From contig NZ_CANMRA010000030.1 of assembly GCF_947500125.1 (NCBI RefSeq), positions 1-41,031 of the forward strand: a stretch of 41,031 bases of DNA, written 5' to 3'. How positions within the stretch are numbered: the first letter of the stretch is position 1; each line of letters opens with the position of its first letter. The notes below the pieces were generated by a model that was not told the origin of the DNA, did no database searches, and saw only the letters and a list, made by a program, of their open reading frames with translations. Below, piece after piece: positions 1-7,393 of the stretch. The position numbers and the translations under genes are program-made. Source of the DNA: an uncultured Kocuria sp. (lineage in GTDB: Bacteria > Actinomycetota > Actinomycetes > Actinomycetales > Micrococcaceae).

Positions 1-18
1 GGGACGGCCGACCCCGAG

Positions 19-447
19 GTGGCCGACAGCACGGCGTCCGGGCGGGGCGGGGCCGGGCACGGAGGGGCCGGCCGGGGTCCTGTGGGCCCCTCCGACGCCG
101 GAGGGCCCGGAGCGGATCCCGGCCGGGGCCGCCCGGGCCGGGGTTCGGCCGCGGGGAGTCGGACGGCGGTGCTCGCCTCGGCGCGGACCGGGCGCCGCCG
201 CCGCGGCAGCGCCGTGACGGGCGTGTTCGTGACCCTGGTGGGGATGACGGCGCTGCTCAGCGGCTACCTGTTGCTCGACCCCCTGGGCTCCGCGGACCGG
301 GTGCCCGATCCCGGCGCGACGCCGACGGTCACGCGCAGCGCGGACGCGACCCCCAGCCCGGCGCCGGAGGAGAGCCCGGTGGTGCTGGAACGGGTCTGCG
401 AGGACCAGGGCGGCGGGGAGGAGCGCTGCTACTTCCGCGTGCCCTGA
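19..447 (+). CDS. Small single-pass membrane protein, unknown function, possibly 5'-partial
   Basis: I do not recognise a family. The first 60 residues are Gly/Ala/Arg-rich and look disordered. An arginine cluster (residues 58-61) precedes one hydrophobic segment at about residues 66-87, and the rest is a short Pro/Thr/Ser-rich outer part ending in a segment with two cysteines (CEDQ...ERCYF) that could form a disulfide. This suggests an N-in, C-out membrane protein. The start is uncertain: GTG at 19 has no convincing ribosome binding site, and the frame stays open to base 1, so the gene may begin outside the window. The next gene starts about 45 bases downstream on the same strand. Confidence 0.5.
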   Translation: MADSTASGRGGAGHGGAGRGPVGPSDAGGPGADPGRGRPGRGSAAGSRTAVLASARTGRRRRGSAVTGVFVTLVGMTALLSGYLLLDPLGSADRVPDPGATPTVTRSADATPSPAPEESPVVLERVCEDQGGGEERCYFRVP

Positions 448-474
448 CGGCCCGTGTTGGGCGCGGGCGCGGCC

Positions 475-495
475 GTGGGGGAAAATGTCCCCCAT
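475..495 (+). promoter_or_regulatory. Inverted repeat covering the ribosome binding site and start of the DUF5998 gene
   Basis: GGGGGA (477-482) and TCCCCC (488-493) can pair around the loop AAATG. T476-A494 and G475-T495 extend the stem into the second ATG. In mRNA both the purine-rich ribosome binding site and the ATG at 494 would be in the stem, while the ATG at 485 lies in the loop. The repeat is visible; any role in translational control is inference. Confidence 0.4.
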
Positions 496-1204
496 GACGT
501 ATTCAGGTGAGCGCGGCCAGCGGCTGGTCGAGGACATCAACAAGGCCGGCTTCTATCCGCAGCTGGTGATCGACGTGGTCCAGGACTCCTTGGACGGCCG
601 GTCCCCGGTCTCGCACCTCGTGCAGCTGGAGACCCACATCGACCGGACGGAGGTGCACCGCCACACCACCGTGCTGGTGCTCGCCGAGGACGTGCTCCAC
701 GTGACGCACGTGGACGACGAGGAGTTCGACGAGAGCGGCCGGGACGTGGTCGCCCGCGTCTCCACCGAGACGGTGGGGATCTCCCAGATCCGCTCCGTGA
801 CGCTCAGCTACTCGTACTACCAGCCGGCCAACTACCGTCCGGACAGCCCCATCTCGGAGGTGACCCTCGCCATCGCGTGGACGGGCACCCTGCACGTGGA
901 CCTGACGCCCGCGCTGTGCGAGGACCCCCAGTGCCAGGCGGACCACGGCTACACCGGCACGGCCGCCCGGGAGGACATCGTGCTGCGGATCAGCGCGGAG
1001 GCGGACGGCCCGACCGCCGTCGAGGGGGCCCGGGAGTTCGCGCGCACGCTGCGCCGGGCCAACCTCTCCCCGCTGACCGACGGCGCGCAGATCGCCCAGC
1101 CGGCCCACGGCCGCACGCCGGCCCCGCGGCGGGCGGCCGCCGCCACCCCGCGCACCCGGTTCACCGACCGGTTCACCGGCCGGGACGGCGGCGCCGCCCG
1201 ATGA
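494..1204 (+). CDS. DUF5998 family protein
   Basis: A soluble protein of about 236 residues matching an actinobacterial family of unknown function. The N-terminus reads GERGQRLVEDINKAGFYPQ and the core is acidic, with mixed alpha/beta character and repeated LVQLETH / VLVLAEDVLHVTH-like strands. About 40 C-terminal residues are basic and Ala/Arg/Thr-rich, probably disordered. There is no signal peptide, membrane segment or catalytic motif I can name. Two in-frame ATGs, 485 and 494, are possible. I chose 494 because the G-rich ribosome binding site at 477-482 is too close to 485. The stop overlaps the start of the next gene (ATGA), so the two are translationally coupled; that pairing with a phosphodiesterase is the only clue to function. 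Confidence 0.75.
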   Translation: MTYSGERGQRLVEDINKAGFYPQLVIDVVQDSLDGRSPVSHLVQLETHIDRTEVHRHTTVLVLAEDVLHVTHVDDEEFDESGRDVVARVSTETVGISQIRSVTLSYSYYQPANYRPDSPISEVTLAIAWTGTLHVDLTPALCEDPQCQADHGYTGTAAREDIVLRISAEADGPTAVEGAREFARTLRRANLSPLTDGAQIAQPAHGRTPAPRRAAAATPRTRFTDRFTGRDGGAAR

Positions 1205-2376
1205 GGGCGGTCCAGGAGGTCCTGCCCGCGTTGCCCGCCGACCTGCCCGGGCCGCCGCGCTACGGCAGCCGCTCGGTCGCGGAGGTCATGTCCTCGGCCG
1301 CGGCGTCCCTGGGCGTGCCCGGCTTCCGGGACGTGCTGGGGTTGCCCGCCGCCCGCCGGGTCGTCGTCGTCATGGTGGACGGACTGGGACGCGCCCAGCT
1401 GCGGGCCCGTGCCGGGCACGCCCCCGGCCTGGCCGGCGCCCGGAGCCTGGCCACCCTCGACGCGGCGTTCCCCACGACGACGGCGGCCTCGCTGGCGTCC
1501 CTCGGCACGGGCGCCGCCCCCGGGGCGCACGGACTCGTGGGCTACGACGTGCTGGATCCCGCCCGCGACCGGGTCGTGAACCAGCTCGGCGGCTGGGACG
1601 CCGCCGTGGACCCGCGCACGTGGCAGCCGCTGCCCACGGTTTTCGAGCGCGCCGCCGAGCACCTCGACGTGGTCACGGTCAGCCGGCAGAAGTTCGCCGG
1701 GTCCGGGCTCACCGACGCCGCCCTGCGCGGGGGCCGGTTCGTGGCCGCGGAGGGACCGGCGGCGCGGGTCAGCACCGCGCTCGACCAGCTCGCCGCGGGC
1801 CGCGACGCCCTCATGTACTTCTACTGGGACGAGCTCGACCGCACCGGACACGCCCGGGGCTGGGAGTCCTGGGAGTGGACGGCGCAGCTGGAGGAGCTCG
1901 ACGCCTCGCTGCGCCGGCTGGTGGCCCGGGTGCCGGCCGGCACCACCGTGCTGGTGACCGGCGACCACGGCATGGTGGACGTCCCCCGGGACGCCCGCGT
2001 CGACTTCTCCGAGCTGCCCGGTCTGCTGGACGGCGTCCGGCACACGGCCGGCGAGCCGCGGACGGTGCAGCTGCACCTGGAGCAGGACGCCACCGCGCAG
2101 GACGTCCGGGCGCTCGTGGCCGCCTGGCGGGAGCATTTCGGCTCCCGGGTGTGGATGCTCTCCCGGGAGGCCGCTCTCGACGCCGGCTACTTCGGTCCGC
2201 CGGCGCTCGTGCGGGACGCGGTGCGCGGGCGGATCGGCGACCTCCTCGTGCTGGCCCGGGAGCCGCTGGCGCTGTTCGACCTGGGCCGGCTCCGCCCCAG
2301 CGTCCTGTCCATGGTCGGTCAGCACGGCTCACTCACCCGGGCCGAGCGGGAGGTCCCGCTGCTGCGCCTGGCCTGA
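1201..2376 (+). CDS. Alkaline phosphatase superfamily protein, nucleotide pyrophosphatase/phosphodiesterase type
   Basis: A 391-residue predicted cytoplasmic metallo-phosphodiesterase. The fold signature is clear. VVVVMVDGLG carries the first metal aspartate (Asp60). FPTTTA (90-95) carries the threonine nucleophile. YWDELDRTGH supplies Asp213 and His217. TGDHGM supplies Asp255 and His256. A late QHGS supplies His375. This Asp/Thr/Asp/His set is that of NPP enzymes, which hydrolyse phosphodiester or pyrophosphate bonds using two zinc ions. The substrate cannot be read from sequence. The start is the ATG overlapping the DUF5998 stop by four bases; longer in-frame extensions would run through the whole upstream gene and are rejected. 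No signal peptide is seen. Confidence 0.85.
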   Translation: MRAVQEVLPALPADLPGPPRYGSRSVAEVMSSAAASLGVPGFRDVLGLPAARRVVVVMVDGLGRAQLRARAGHAPGLAGARSLATLDAAFPTTTAASLASLGTGAAPGAHGLVGYDVLDPARDRVVNQLGGWDAAVDPRTWQPLPTVFERAAEHLDVVTVSRQKFAGSGLTDAALRGGRFVAAEGPAARVSTALDQLAAGRDALMYFYWDELDRTGHARGWESWEWTAQLEELDASLRRLVARVPAGTTVLVTGDHGMVDVPRDARVDFSELPGLLDGVRHTAGEPRTVQLHLEQDATAQDVRALVAAWREHFGSRVWMLSREAALDAGYFGPPALVRDAVRGRIGDLLVLAREPLALFDLGRLRPSVLSMVGQHGSLTRAEREVPLLRLA

Positions 2377-2400
2377 GCGCCCCGCTGACGTGCCGGGGCC

Positions 2401-2434
2401 GGGCGCCCCGCGCTCCAGGAGTCGCCGGGCGCCC
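2401..2434. terminator. Possible bidirectional terminator
   Basis: Two copies of the self-complementary octamer GGGCGCCC (2401-2408 and 2427-2434) can form an 8-bp stem with an 18-base loop between two convergent genes. There is no T-run, as usual in actinobacteria. Weak support. Confidence 0.3.
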
Positions 2435-2438
2435 TCGG

Positions 2439-3188
2439 CTACTCGTCCGTGCCCTCGCCGGTGCCCTCGTCGGTGCCCTCGTCGGTGCCCTCCTCGGCGG
2501 CGGCCGGCCCGGCGAGCTCGTCCTCCTCGACCGCGGCCTCGTCGTCCGCGGCCTCCTCGTCCGTGACCTGCTCGTCCGTGGCCTGTCCGCCGTCCTCCGC
2601 GGGCGGTTCGGGCGCCGCGGGCTCGGGCTCCGCCGGGGCCTGCGAGGACGGCGGCGGGGCGGGAGGCGCGGGCGCCGGGGCGGGAACCACGGGCTGCGGC
2701 GGGACGGGAGCGGGGACGACGGGCTGCGGCGCGACCGGCTCGGGGACCACCGGAGCCGGGGCGGGAACCACTGGCGCGGGCGGCGCCACCGGCTCCGGGG
2801 CCGGTGGCGGCGGGGCGGGGGCCTCCGGCGAGGGGCTCGGCGTGGGGGAGGGCGTGCGCGAAGGCGACGGTGTCGGCGAGGCGGTGGCCGTGGCGGACGG
2901 CGTCCTGGTCACCGCGGGGGCGGGGACGAACTCCGCCTCCCGGCCGGCGCCGAAGAGATCGCGCCCCACTCCGCCCAGGTAGAGCGCCCCGGCACCGACC
3001 AGCACCACGAGCACGACCGCGCCCAGGACCAGCCCGGCGACGAACCGTCCCGGACCGGAGCCCTGGACGAGCTCGGCCGGCCCCGCCGGAGCGGCTGGGG
3101 CGCCGCCGTCGCCGGAGGCGCCGGGGTCCGGGACGGCGGCGTCGCGCTCGTCGTCCCCGAAGAGATCGTCCTCGATGGAATTGCCCAT
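2439..3188 (-). CDS. Proline-rich, acidic single-pass membrane protein of unknown function
   Basis: 249 residues in four blocks: an acidic cytoplasmic head (1-47, beginning MGNSIEDDLFGDDE), one membrane helix at about 49-71, a long Pro/Ala/Val/Thr/Ser linker (about 90-190) with runs of PSPTP and VVPAP, and a very acidic tail ending in TDEGTDEGT-type repeats. The linker looks suited to crossing the cell wall and may be glycosylated. No enzymatic domain is visible. The tail is coded by a 12-bp repeat. A TAGAGT -10 box at 3291-3296 (minus strand) would give a leader of about 95 nt. The plus-strand ORF opposite is a compositional shadow. Function unknown. Confidence 0.65.
   Translation of the reverse strand: MGNSIEDDLFGDDERDAAVPDPGASGDGGAPAAPAGPAELVQGSGPGRFVAGLVLGAVVLVVLVGAGALYLGGVGRDLFGAGREAEFVPAPAVTRTPSATATASPTPSPSRTPSPTPSPSPEAPAPPPPAPEPVAPPAPVVPAPAPVVPEPVAPQPVVPAPVPPQPVVPAPAPAPPAPPPSSQAPAEPEPAAPEPPAEDGGQATDEQVTDEEAADDEAAVEEDELAGPAAAEEGTDEGTDEGTGEGTDE
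2449..2496 (-). repeat. 12-bp tandem repeat in the acidic C-terminus
   Basis: Four adjacent 12-base units on the plus strand (GTGCCCTCGCCG, two copies of GTGCCCTCGTCG, GTGCCCTCCTCG) encode four-residue acidic repeats at the end of the proline-rich protein. Unit length is a multiple of three, so copy-number changes would keep the frame. Confidence 0.75.
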
Positions 3189-3290
3189 GCCGTGCTGCCC
3201 CTGACGTGGTGTCGTCCGTCCGGACCGCGCGCGGGATGGGGGAGCGCACGAACCCGGAGGAACGGCGCGGAGCCGTCCCCTGCTGCGTGC

Positions 3291-3296
3291 ACTCTA
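3291..3296 (-). promoter_or_regulatory. -10 box for the proline-rich membrane protein gene
   Basis: TAGAGT on the minus strand within CGGGTTAGAGTGCACG. The same hexamer precedes dut, the plus-strand tRNA cluster and the small ORF near 39.4 kb in this window. No clear -35 box. Confidence 0.4.
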
Positions 3297-3345
3297 ACCC
3301 GCGCCGGGCCGCGGGCGCCGGACGGCACGCACCGGCACCGTGGGC

Positions 3346-4818
3346 TCAGTCGGAGGAGCTGCCGAAGACGATCTCGTCCCAGCTGGGGACCGAGGACCGG
3401 GCCGAGCGCCGGGCCTTGGCCGTCTTGTTGCGCGGGCGGGGCCGTTCGGGCGTGGTCCCCTCCGCGGGGGCGGGCTCCTCGGAGGCCTCGCGGGAGACCG
3501 CGGCGGCCCCGCCGGCGGAGTCCTCGCCCGGGGAGTTCCCGCCCGCGGCGTCCGCGGCCCCGGGAGTCTCTGCCCCGGAGCTCTCGGACCCGGAGGTCCC
3601 GGACCCGGAGATCTCGGACCCGGGAGTCTCTGCCCCGGAGGTCCCGGCACCGGGGGCGTCCGCGGCGGGCGCTGTCCCGGGGCGGTCCGCGGCGCGCTCG
3701 CCGGTCCGCTCCCGGACACGCTCCGGCGCACTCCCGGGGGTGTGCTCCGCCGCGCCGTCCTGTGCGGGGGGCTCCTCGACGAGGCCACCGGCGGGCTCCG
3801 CAGCGGGCTCCGCAGCGGGTTCCTCAGCGGTCTTCTTGGTGGGCACGCCCCCGGAGCGCTCGTCCGACCCGGCGGAGGGCTCTCCGGCCGGTCCGGAGGC
3901 CGGCTCCGGCGCGGCGCCGGACTCGGGGAACCGCGTGGCCGGCTGGAAGGGCCGGTCGAAGACGGAGCTGTCCTCGGGGGCGGCGAGCGGACGGGGCCGA
4001 CGCTCGACATGGCCCATGCCGCGGCCCAGGAGCTCGGCCAGGGCGTCGTCCCCGTCGACGTCCTCCCCGATGCGCTGCCCGCGGCGGGCCTGCAGGACGT
4101 CGAGCAGGTCGTCGGCCTCCACAGCCGACCGGCGCAGCTGCGTGAGCTCGGGGTCGAGACCCCCGTCGAGGACGCCGAGGCCCGTGCCGAGGGGTGTGTC
4201 CGGGGGACCGGCCTCGGTGAGGGTCTCCGCCCACGGGTTCGCCGGCCGCACGCTCTGGTTCGCGGGGTTGTAGAGCCACTCGGCCAGCGGCTCGTCGTGG
4301 TCGGGCGCGGCCGAGGGGTCGACCACCGAGAACCGGGCGACCACCGCCCACAGGTGGTCCTCCCGCTGCCACGAGTCCCACTCGAGGGAGGAGGGGTCCA
4401 CCCCGAGGTCGCCGGCCCGGTGGGCCACGGCGCGGCCGAGGGTGAGGGGCTCGCCCTCGAAGACGGAGTGGTAGCCGCGATGGGCGGAGCGGTCCACGAT
4501 CTCGACCTTCTGCGCCTCGGCGGCGACGTGGGCACGCTCGGCGAGGATCGGCCACTCGTAGCGGCGGACCCGGGCGGACTCCCAGCCGCTCTCGGCCACG
4601 ATCTCCTCGACCGTGGCCCCGGAGCGGAACCGGGCCTGGATCTCGCGGGGGCCGAACTGGCCCGATCCCCGCTGTCGGGCGCCCGGCAGCCGCCGGGCGC
4701 GCTGGACGGCCAGGCGCAGCTCCTGGTCGATCCGCAACAGGTGGCGGGTGCCTGCCTCGTCCTCGACGACCAGGTGCTCACCGTCGTCGTGCACACCTGC
4801 CAGGCGCAACTGCTCCAT
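3346..4818 (-). CDS. sepH: Septation protein SepH
   Basis: A 490-residue homologue of SepH (formerly DUF3071), an actinobacterial cytoplasmic protein that binds FtsZ and promotes filament assembly at division sites. Seen here: the conserved N-terminus MEQLRLAGVHDDGEHLV, then a helix-turn-helix-like part at about 58-90 (FGPREIQARF...GATVEEIV...W), then the conserved RVRRYEWPILAER and GYHSVFEGEPL blocks. A long low-complexity Pro/Glu/Ala/Ser/Gly tail follows (about 290-450). The C-terminus carries the family's PSWDEIVFG motif. The start is ATG at 4818, with GGAGGA eight bases upstream; an upstream in-frame extension to 4896 lacks conservation. A TAGGAT box lies at 4928-4933. The tail is longer and more repetitive than I expect for the family, and holds direct repeats. 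Confidence 0.92.
   Translation of the reverse strand: MEQLRLAGVHDDGEHLVVEDEAGTRHLLRIDQELRLAVQRARRLPGARQRGSGQFGPREIQARFRSGATVEEIVAESGWESARVRRYEWPILAERAHVAAEAQKVEIVDRSAHRGYHSVFEGEPLTLGRAVAHRAGDLGVDPSSLEWDSWQREDHLWAVVARFSVVDPSAAPDHDEPLAEWLYNPANQSVRPANPWAETLTEAGPPDTPLGTGLGVLDGGLDPELTQLRRSAVEADDLLDVLQARRGQRIGEDVDGDDALAELLGRGMGHVERRPRPLAAPEDSSVFDRPFQPATRFPESGAAPEPASGPAGEPSAGSDERSGGVPTKKTAEEPAAEPAAEPAGGLVEEPPAQDGAAEHTPGSAPERVRERTGERAADRPGTAPAADAPGAGTSGAETPGSEISGSGTSGSESSGAETPGAADAAGGNSPGEDSAGGAAAVSREASEEPAPAEGTTPERPRPRNKTAKARRSARSSVPSWDEIVFGSSSD
3559..3640. repeat. Direct repeats inside the sepH tail
   Basis: A 22-bp sequence beginning CCCGGGAGTCTCTGCC occurs at 3559-3580 and again at 3619-3640, with shorter TCGGACCCGGAG copies between. 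They encode the Ser/Gly/Thr/Glu-rich tail of SepH. The 60-bp spacing keeps frame. They are coding repeats, not CRISPR. Confidence 0.7.
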
Positions 4819-5124
4819 GCTGTCATTCCTCCGGGATGGTTCTCGGGTGCGCTCGGGGTCGTCGAGCGGGCGCTGCGGGGCGGGTCCGTCGGTCACGGCC
4901 GACGTGCCGGCCCGGTCCTGCCCCCCAATCCTACTGGCCGTCGCACGACCCCGGCCGGAGGCCGTCCGCGGACGGTCTCCGCCGCGTGTTCGCGGGCCCG
5001 TGCACGGTTGGATTTTTGCCCCTGGATGGTGAACAATCTACGCGACACAGAGCCCGGCGGGCGGCGCAGCGCCGTGCCCGAGCCCGAGCCCGCCCTCGGA
5101 CCCCTATTGGAGCGAAGACCGGAC
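4819..5124. other. Divergent promoter region between sepH and the DUF4193 gene
   Basis: 306 bases without a gene. It holds the sepH -10 box and, near 5008-5044, the AT-richest stretch of this part (TTGGATTTTTGCCCC, then GAACAATCTACGCG), which probably contains the promoter of the DUF4193 gene, although I cannot fix the exact -35 and -10 hexamers. The open frames through this stretch have no family resemblance. Confidence 0.5.
4928..4933 (-). promoter_or_regulatory. -10 box for sepH
   Basis: TAGGAT on the minus strand, predicting a leader of about 100 nt before the sepH ATG. The same hexamer precedes dxs and the YtxH-like gene. No good -35 box was found. Confidence 0.4.
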
Positions 5125-5424
5125 ATGGCCACTGATTACGACGCGCCGCGCAAGCAGGACGACGAGCTCAAGGAGGACTCGATCGAGGAGCTGCAGACGC
5201 GTCGCAGCGATCCGCAGTCCGGCAGCGTGGACGAGGACGAGGCGGCCGCGGCGGAGAGCTTCGAGCTGCCCGGCGCGGACCTCTCCAACGAGGAGCTGTC
5301 CGTCGTCGTGCTGCCGGCCCAGGAGGACGAGTTCACCTGCGGCTCGTGCTTCCTGGTGCGCCACCGCTCCCAGATCGCCGAGGAGAGGAACGGCGTCAAG
5401 TACTGCGTCGAATGCGTGGGCTGA
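5125..5424 (+). CDS. DUF4193 family small zinc-ribbon protein
   Basis: A 99-residue acidic protein of an actinobacterial family of unknown function. Its first half ([20 protein letters not shown]...) is acidic and probably unstructured. The C-terminus is a compact zinc-ribbon with two CxxC knuckles, Cys72/Cys75 and Cys94/Cys97 (TCGSCF and YCVEC). The start is the ATG at 5125, where the family begins MATDYD; longer in-frame openings cover the antisense of sepH and are rejected. A bidirectional hairpin terminator follows directly. The fold suggests protein or nucleic-acid binding, but the role is not known to me. Confidence 0.88.
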   Translation: MATDYDAPRKQDDELKEDSIEELQTRRSDPQSGSVDEDEAAAAESFELPGADLSNEELSVVVLPAQEDEFTCGSCFLVRHRSQIAEERNGVKYCVECVG

Positions 5425-5456
5425 GCCCCACAGGGTCGAGCTCGTCCGAGAATCTC

Positions 5457-5498
5457 GGAAGAACCCCGCAGCGACGGTCGTCGCGGCGGGGTTCTTCC
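5457..5498. terminator. Bidirectional hairpin terminator
   Basis: GGAAGAACCCCGC (5457-5469) pairs perfectly with GCGGGGTTCTTCC (5486-5498). It separates the convergent DUF4193 and DUF3093 genes and carries a short T/A-rich end on each side, so it can work in both directions. Confidence 0.85.
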
Positions 5499-5519
5499 AT
5501 CCGGTGGCCCCGGCCGCGC

Positions 5520-6041
5520 TCACGGACGCGCGGACAGCACCTCGACGACGCGCTCGGGGTGCCGGGTGGAGGTCAGCCAGTAGGGCGTGGGGTCGACGGG
5601 GTCGGTGATCCGGATCCGCACCACCGGGCCCACGGACGCCCGGAAGTTCATGAAGGCCCGTCCGTCCAGCTCGGGACCGCGGACCCGGCGGACGTCGTCG
5701 CCGCGGAAGGCCTCGGCCTCGCCCACGAAGCGTCGCTCGATGCGGGCCCGGCCGACCTGGAGGAACTCGTCGGTGACGACGATGGTGGTGCTGGAGGCCA
5801 CGAGGGCCACGGCGGTGCCGCCGCCGACCACGACGGCCGCCGCGCCGGCCACCCACAGGTCGATGGGGGCGAGCGCGACCAGGGCCACGACGCCCGCGAA
5901 GAGCACGAGGAGCCACATCCACCACGCGGGGGTGAGCTTCTCCTCGTAGAGGATCCCGGCACCGGGCCGCTCGGAGGAGGACCGGCGGGGGTCGCGGGGG
6001 CCGTCGGCCGGGGACGCACTGGAGGAAGCAGGGTGGGACAT
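5520..6041 (-). CDS. DUF3093 family membrane protein
   Basis: 173 residues. After a disordered 30-residue head comes the family's [14 protein letters not shown], then two close hydrophobic segments (about 38-60 and 62-82, the latter Gly/Ala/Val-rich). A soluble beta-rich domain follows, with [19 protein letters not shown] and [29 protein letters not shown] blocks that resemble a small PH-like fold. The family is actinobacterial and uncharacterised, and often sits divergent from dut as it does here. The divergent gap is only 54 bases, so the two promoters must overlap or abut. Confidence 0.88.
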   Translation of the reverse strand: MSHPASSSASPADGPRDPRRSSSERPGAGILYEEKLTPAWWMWLLVLFAGVVALVALAPIDLWVAGAAAVVVGGGTAVALVASSTTIVVTDEFLQVGRARIERRFVGEAEAFRGDDVRRVRGPELDGRAFMNFRASVGPVVRIRITDPVDPTPYWLTSTRHPERVVEVLSARP

Positions 6042-6081
6042 GGCTCTAGCGTCTCACGGCCGCGCCCGTGGTCCGGCGCGT

Positions 6082-6087
6082 TAGAGT
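6082..6087 (+). promoter_or_regulatory. -10 box of dut; near-leaderless transcript
   Basis: TTAGAGT ends eight bases before the GTG of dut. A start of transcription 6-8 bases after the box puts it within about two bases of the start codon. There is no Shine-Dalgarno sequence in the gap, as expected for a leaderless mRNA. Confidence 0.5.
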
Positions 6088-6095
6088 GGGGCACT

Positions 6096-6581
6096 GTGAA
6101 CGACCAGTCGACAGGCCACCGGCCGCCGTCGGGCAACGGGCGCCCGCTCAGCATCGCGCTGCAGGCCCTGGACCCGGACCTTCCCCTGCCCGTGTACGCG
6201 AAACCCGGGGACGCCGGCGCGGACCTGCGCTCCCGCGAGGACGTGGTCCTCGGGCCCGGGGAACGGGCCCTGGTGCCCACGGGCGTGGCGATCGCGCTGC
6301 CCGAGGGATACGCCGGGTTCGTGCACCCCCGCTCGGGACTGGCCGCCCGGCACGGCATCACGGTCGTCAACGCCCCGGGCACGGTCGACTCCGGCTACCG
6401 GGGCGAGATCATGGTCACCCTGCTCAACACCGACGGCGCCGAGTCCTTTTCGGTCCGCCGCGGCGACCGCATCGCCCAGCTCGTCATCCAGCGCGTCGAG
6501 CAGGCCGTCTTCGAGGTCGTCGACGTCCTGCCCGGCTCGGCGCGCGGCGGAACGGGCTTCGGCTCGAGCGGCACCGCCTGA
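6096..6581 (+). CDS. dut: Deoxyuridine 5'-triphosphate nucleotidohydrolase (dUTPase)
   Basis: A 161-residue trimeric dUTPase that converts dUTP to dUMP plus pyrophosphate, keeping uracil out of DNA and supplying dTMP synthesis. All five motifs are present: DAGADL (39-44), the following GVAIALPEG region, PRSGLA (78-83), [12 protein letters not shown] (92-103, catalytic Asp98) with [10 protein letters not shown], and the C-terminal GGTGFGSSG (151-159) that closes over the substrate. The start is GTG at 6096, fixed by the promoter eight bases upstream and by family length. The longer in-frame extension overlaps DUF3093 antisense and is rejected. It leads the block with DUF3710, the OB-fold protein and DUF3159. 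Confidence 0.96.
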   Translation: MNDQSTGHRPPSGNGRPLSIALQALDPDLPLPVYAKPGDAGADLRSREDVVLGPGERALVPTGVAIALPEGYAGFVHPRSGLAARHGITVVNAPGTVDSGYRGEIMVTLLNTDGAESFSVRRGDRIAQLVIQRVEQAVFEVVDVLPGSARGGTGFGSSGTA

Positions 6582-6583
6582 TC

Positions 6584-6638
6584 CACGAGCCGACCCCCAC
6601 GAGCCGACCCCCACGAGCTCACGCCACGAGCCGGCACC
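6584..6638 (+). repeat. 14-bp imperfect tandem repeat between dut and DUF3710
   Basis: CACGAGCCGACCCC occurs twice in succession (6584-6597, 6598-6611), followed by diverged copies beginning CACGAGCTC (6612) and CACGAGCCGG (6625). A small hairpin (CCGGCA/TGCCGG, 6631-6647) follows, just before the next ribosome binding site. Noncoding spacer expansion is the simplest explanation. Confidence 0.6.
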
Positions 6639-6664
6639 GCGTGCCGGCGGAGGAGAACGAGAAC

Positions 6665-7390
6665 ATGTTCGGTCGCAAGAAGAAGCAGTCCGCGGCGCAG
6701 GACGCCGCCCCGCAGCAGCCGGAGGCCGCGCCGAGTGCGGAGGACGCCGCGGCGGCACGGCGCCAGGAGCCGCAGGGCCCTCTCGACGTCTCCCAGATCG
6801 ACGGTCGCGAGGGCTACCTCGACCTCGGCGCCGTGCTCGTGCGCCCCCGCACGGGGCTGGGCGTGCGGCTCGAGGTCGACGAGCGCACGCAGCGCCCCCG
6901 CGCGGTCGCCCTGGACCTCGAGGGCGGCTCGGTCCAGGTCCAGGCGTTCGCCGCGCCCCGCTCCGAGGGTCTGTGGGACGAGGTCCGCCGCGAGCTCGTG
7001 CAGTCGCTGCGCACGAGCAACGGCGAGCCGACGGTCGAGGAGGGTCCCTTCGGGCTCCAGGTCGTCGCCCGCTTCCCCGCCACGGCCTCCGACGGCACCC
7101 GCGGCTTCCGCCTCGCCCGCTTCGTGGGCATCGACGGGCCCCGCTGGTTCGTGCGCGCGGTGTTCACGGGCACCGCCGCGGTGACCGCCGAGTCCGCAGC
7201 GGCCCTCGACGAGGTCGTGCGCGAGCTCGTCGTGGTGCGCGGCGACCGGCCCATGCCGCCCCGGGAGCTGCTGACGCTGGTCGTCCCCGAGGACGCGGTG
7301 CGCCGCCCCGCCCCGGACGCGCAGCCGGAACCGGAGCCCGAGCCCGCCCGGCCGCCGCGGCGCGGCCCCGAGATCACGGAGATCGGCTGA
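6665..7390 (+). CDS. DUF3710 family protein
   Basis: 241 residues. The head is short and basic (MFGRKKKQ), followed by an Ala/Gln/Pro-rich disordered stretch to about residue 35. A globular alpha/beta domain then begins GPLDVSQIDGREGYLDLGAVLVRP and runs to about 210, and the tail is Pro/Glu-rich. The blocks LEGGSVQVQAFAAPRSEGLWDEVR and FVGIDGPRWFVRAVF are typical of this uncharacterised actinobacterial family, almost always found next to dut. No catalytic motif is apparent. The start ATG at 6665 has GGAGGA about ten bases upstream; earlier in-frame codons lie inside dut. Three bases separate it from the OB-fold gene, so they are probably cotranslated. Confidence 0.88.
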   Translation: MFGRKKKQSAAQDAAPQQPEAAPSAEDAAAARRQEPQGPLDVSQIDGREGYLDLGAVLVRPRTGLGVRLEVDERTQRPRAVALDLEGGSVQVQAFAAPRSEGLWDEVRRELVQSLRTSNGEPTVEEGPFGLQVVARFPATASDGTRGFRLARFVGIDGPRWFVRAVFTGTAAVTAESAAALDEVVRELVVVRGDRPMPPRELLTLVVPEDAVRRPAPDAQPEPEPEPARPPRRGPEITEIG

Positions 7391-7393
7391 GCC

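Noticed and set aside
2449-2982. Plus-strand Gly/Ala/Ser-rich frame opposite the proline-rich protein
   Set aside because: Glycine and serine runs mirror proline and glutamate codons of the minus-strand gene. The minus strand has a membrane helix, a promoter and a sensible start.
3559-3640. CRISPR-like spaced repeats
   Set aside because: Only two full copies, inside the sepH coding frame and translating to a low-complexity tail. No cas genes.
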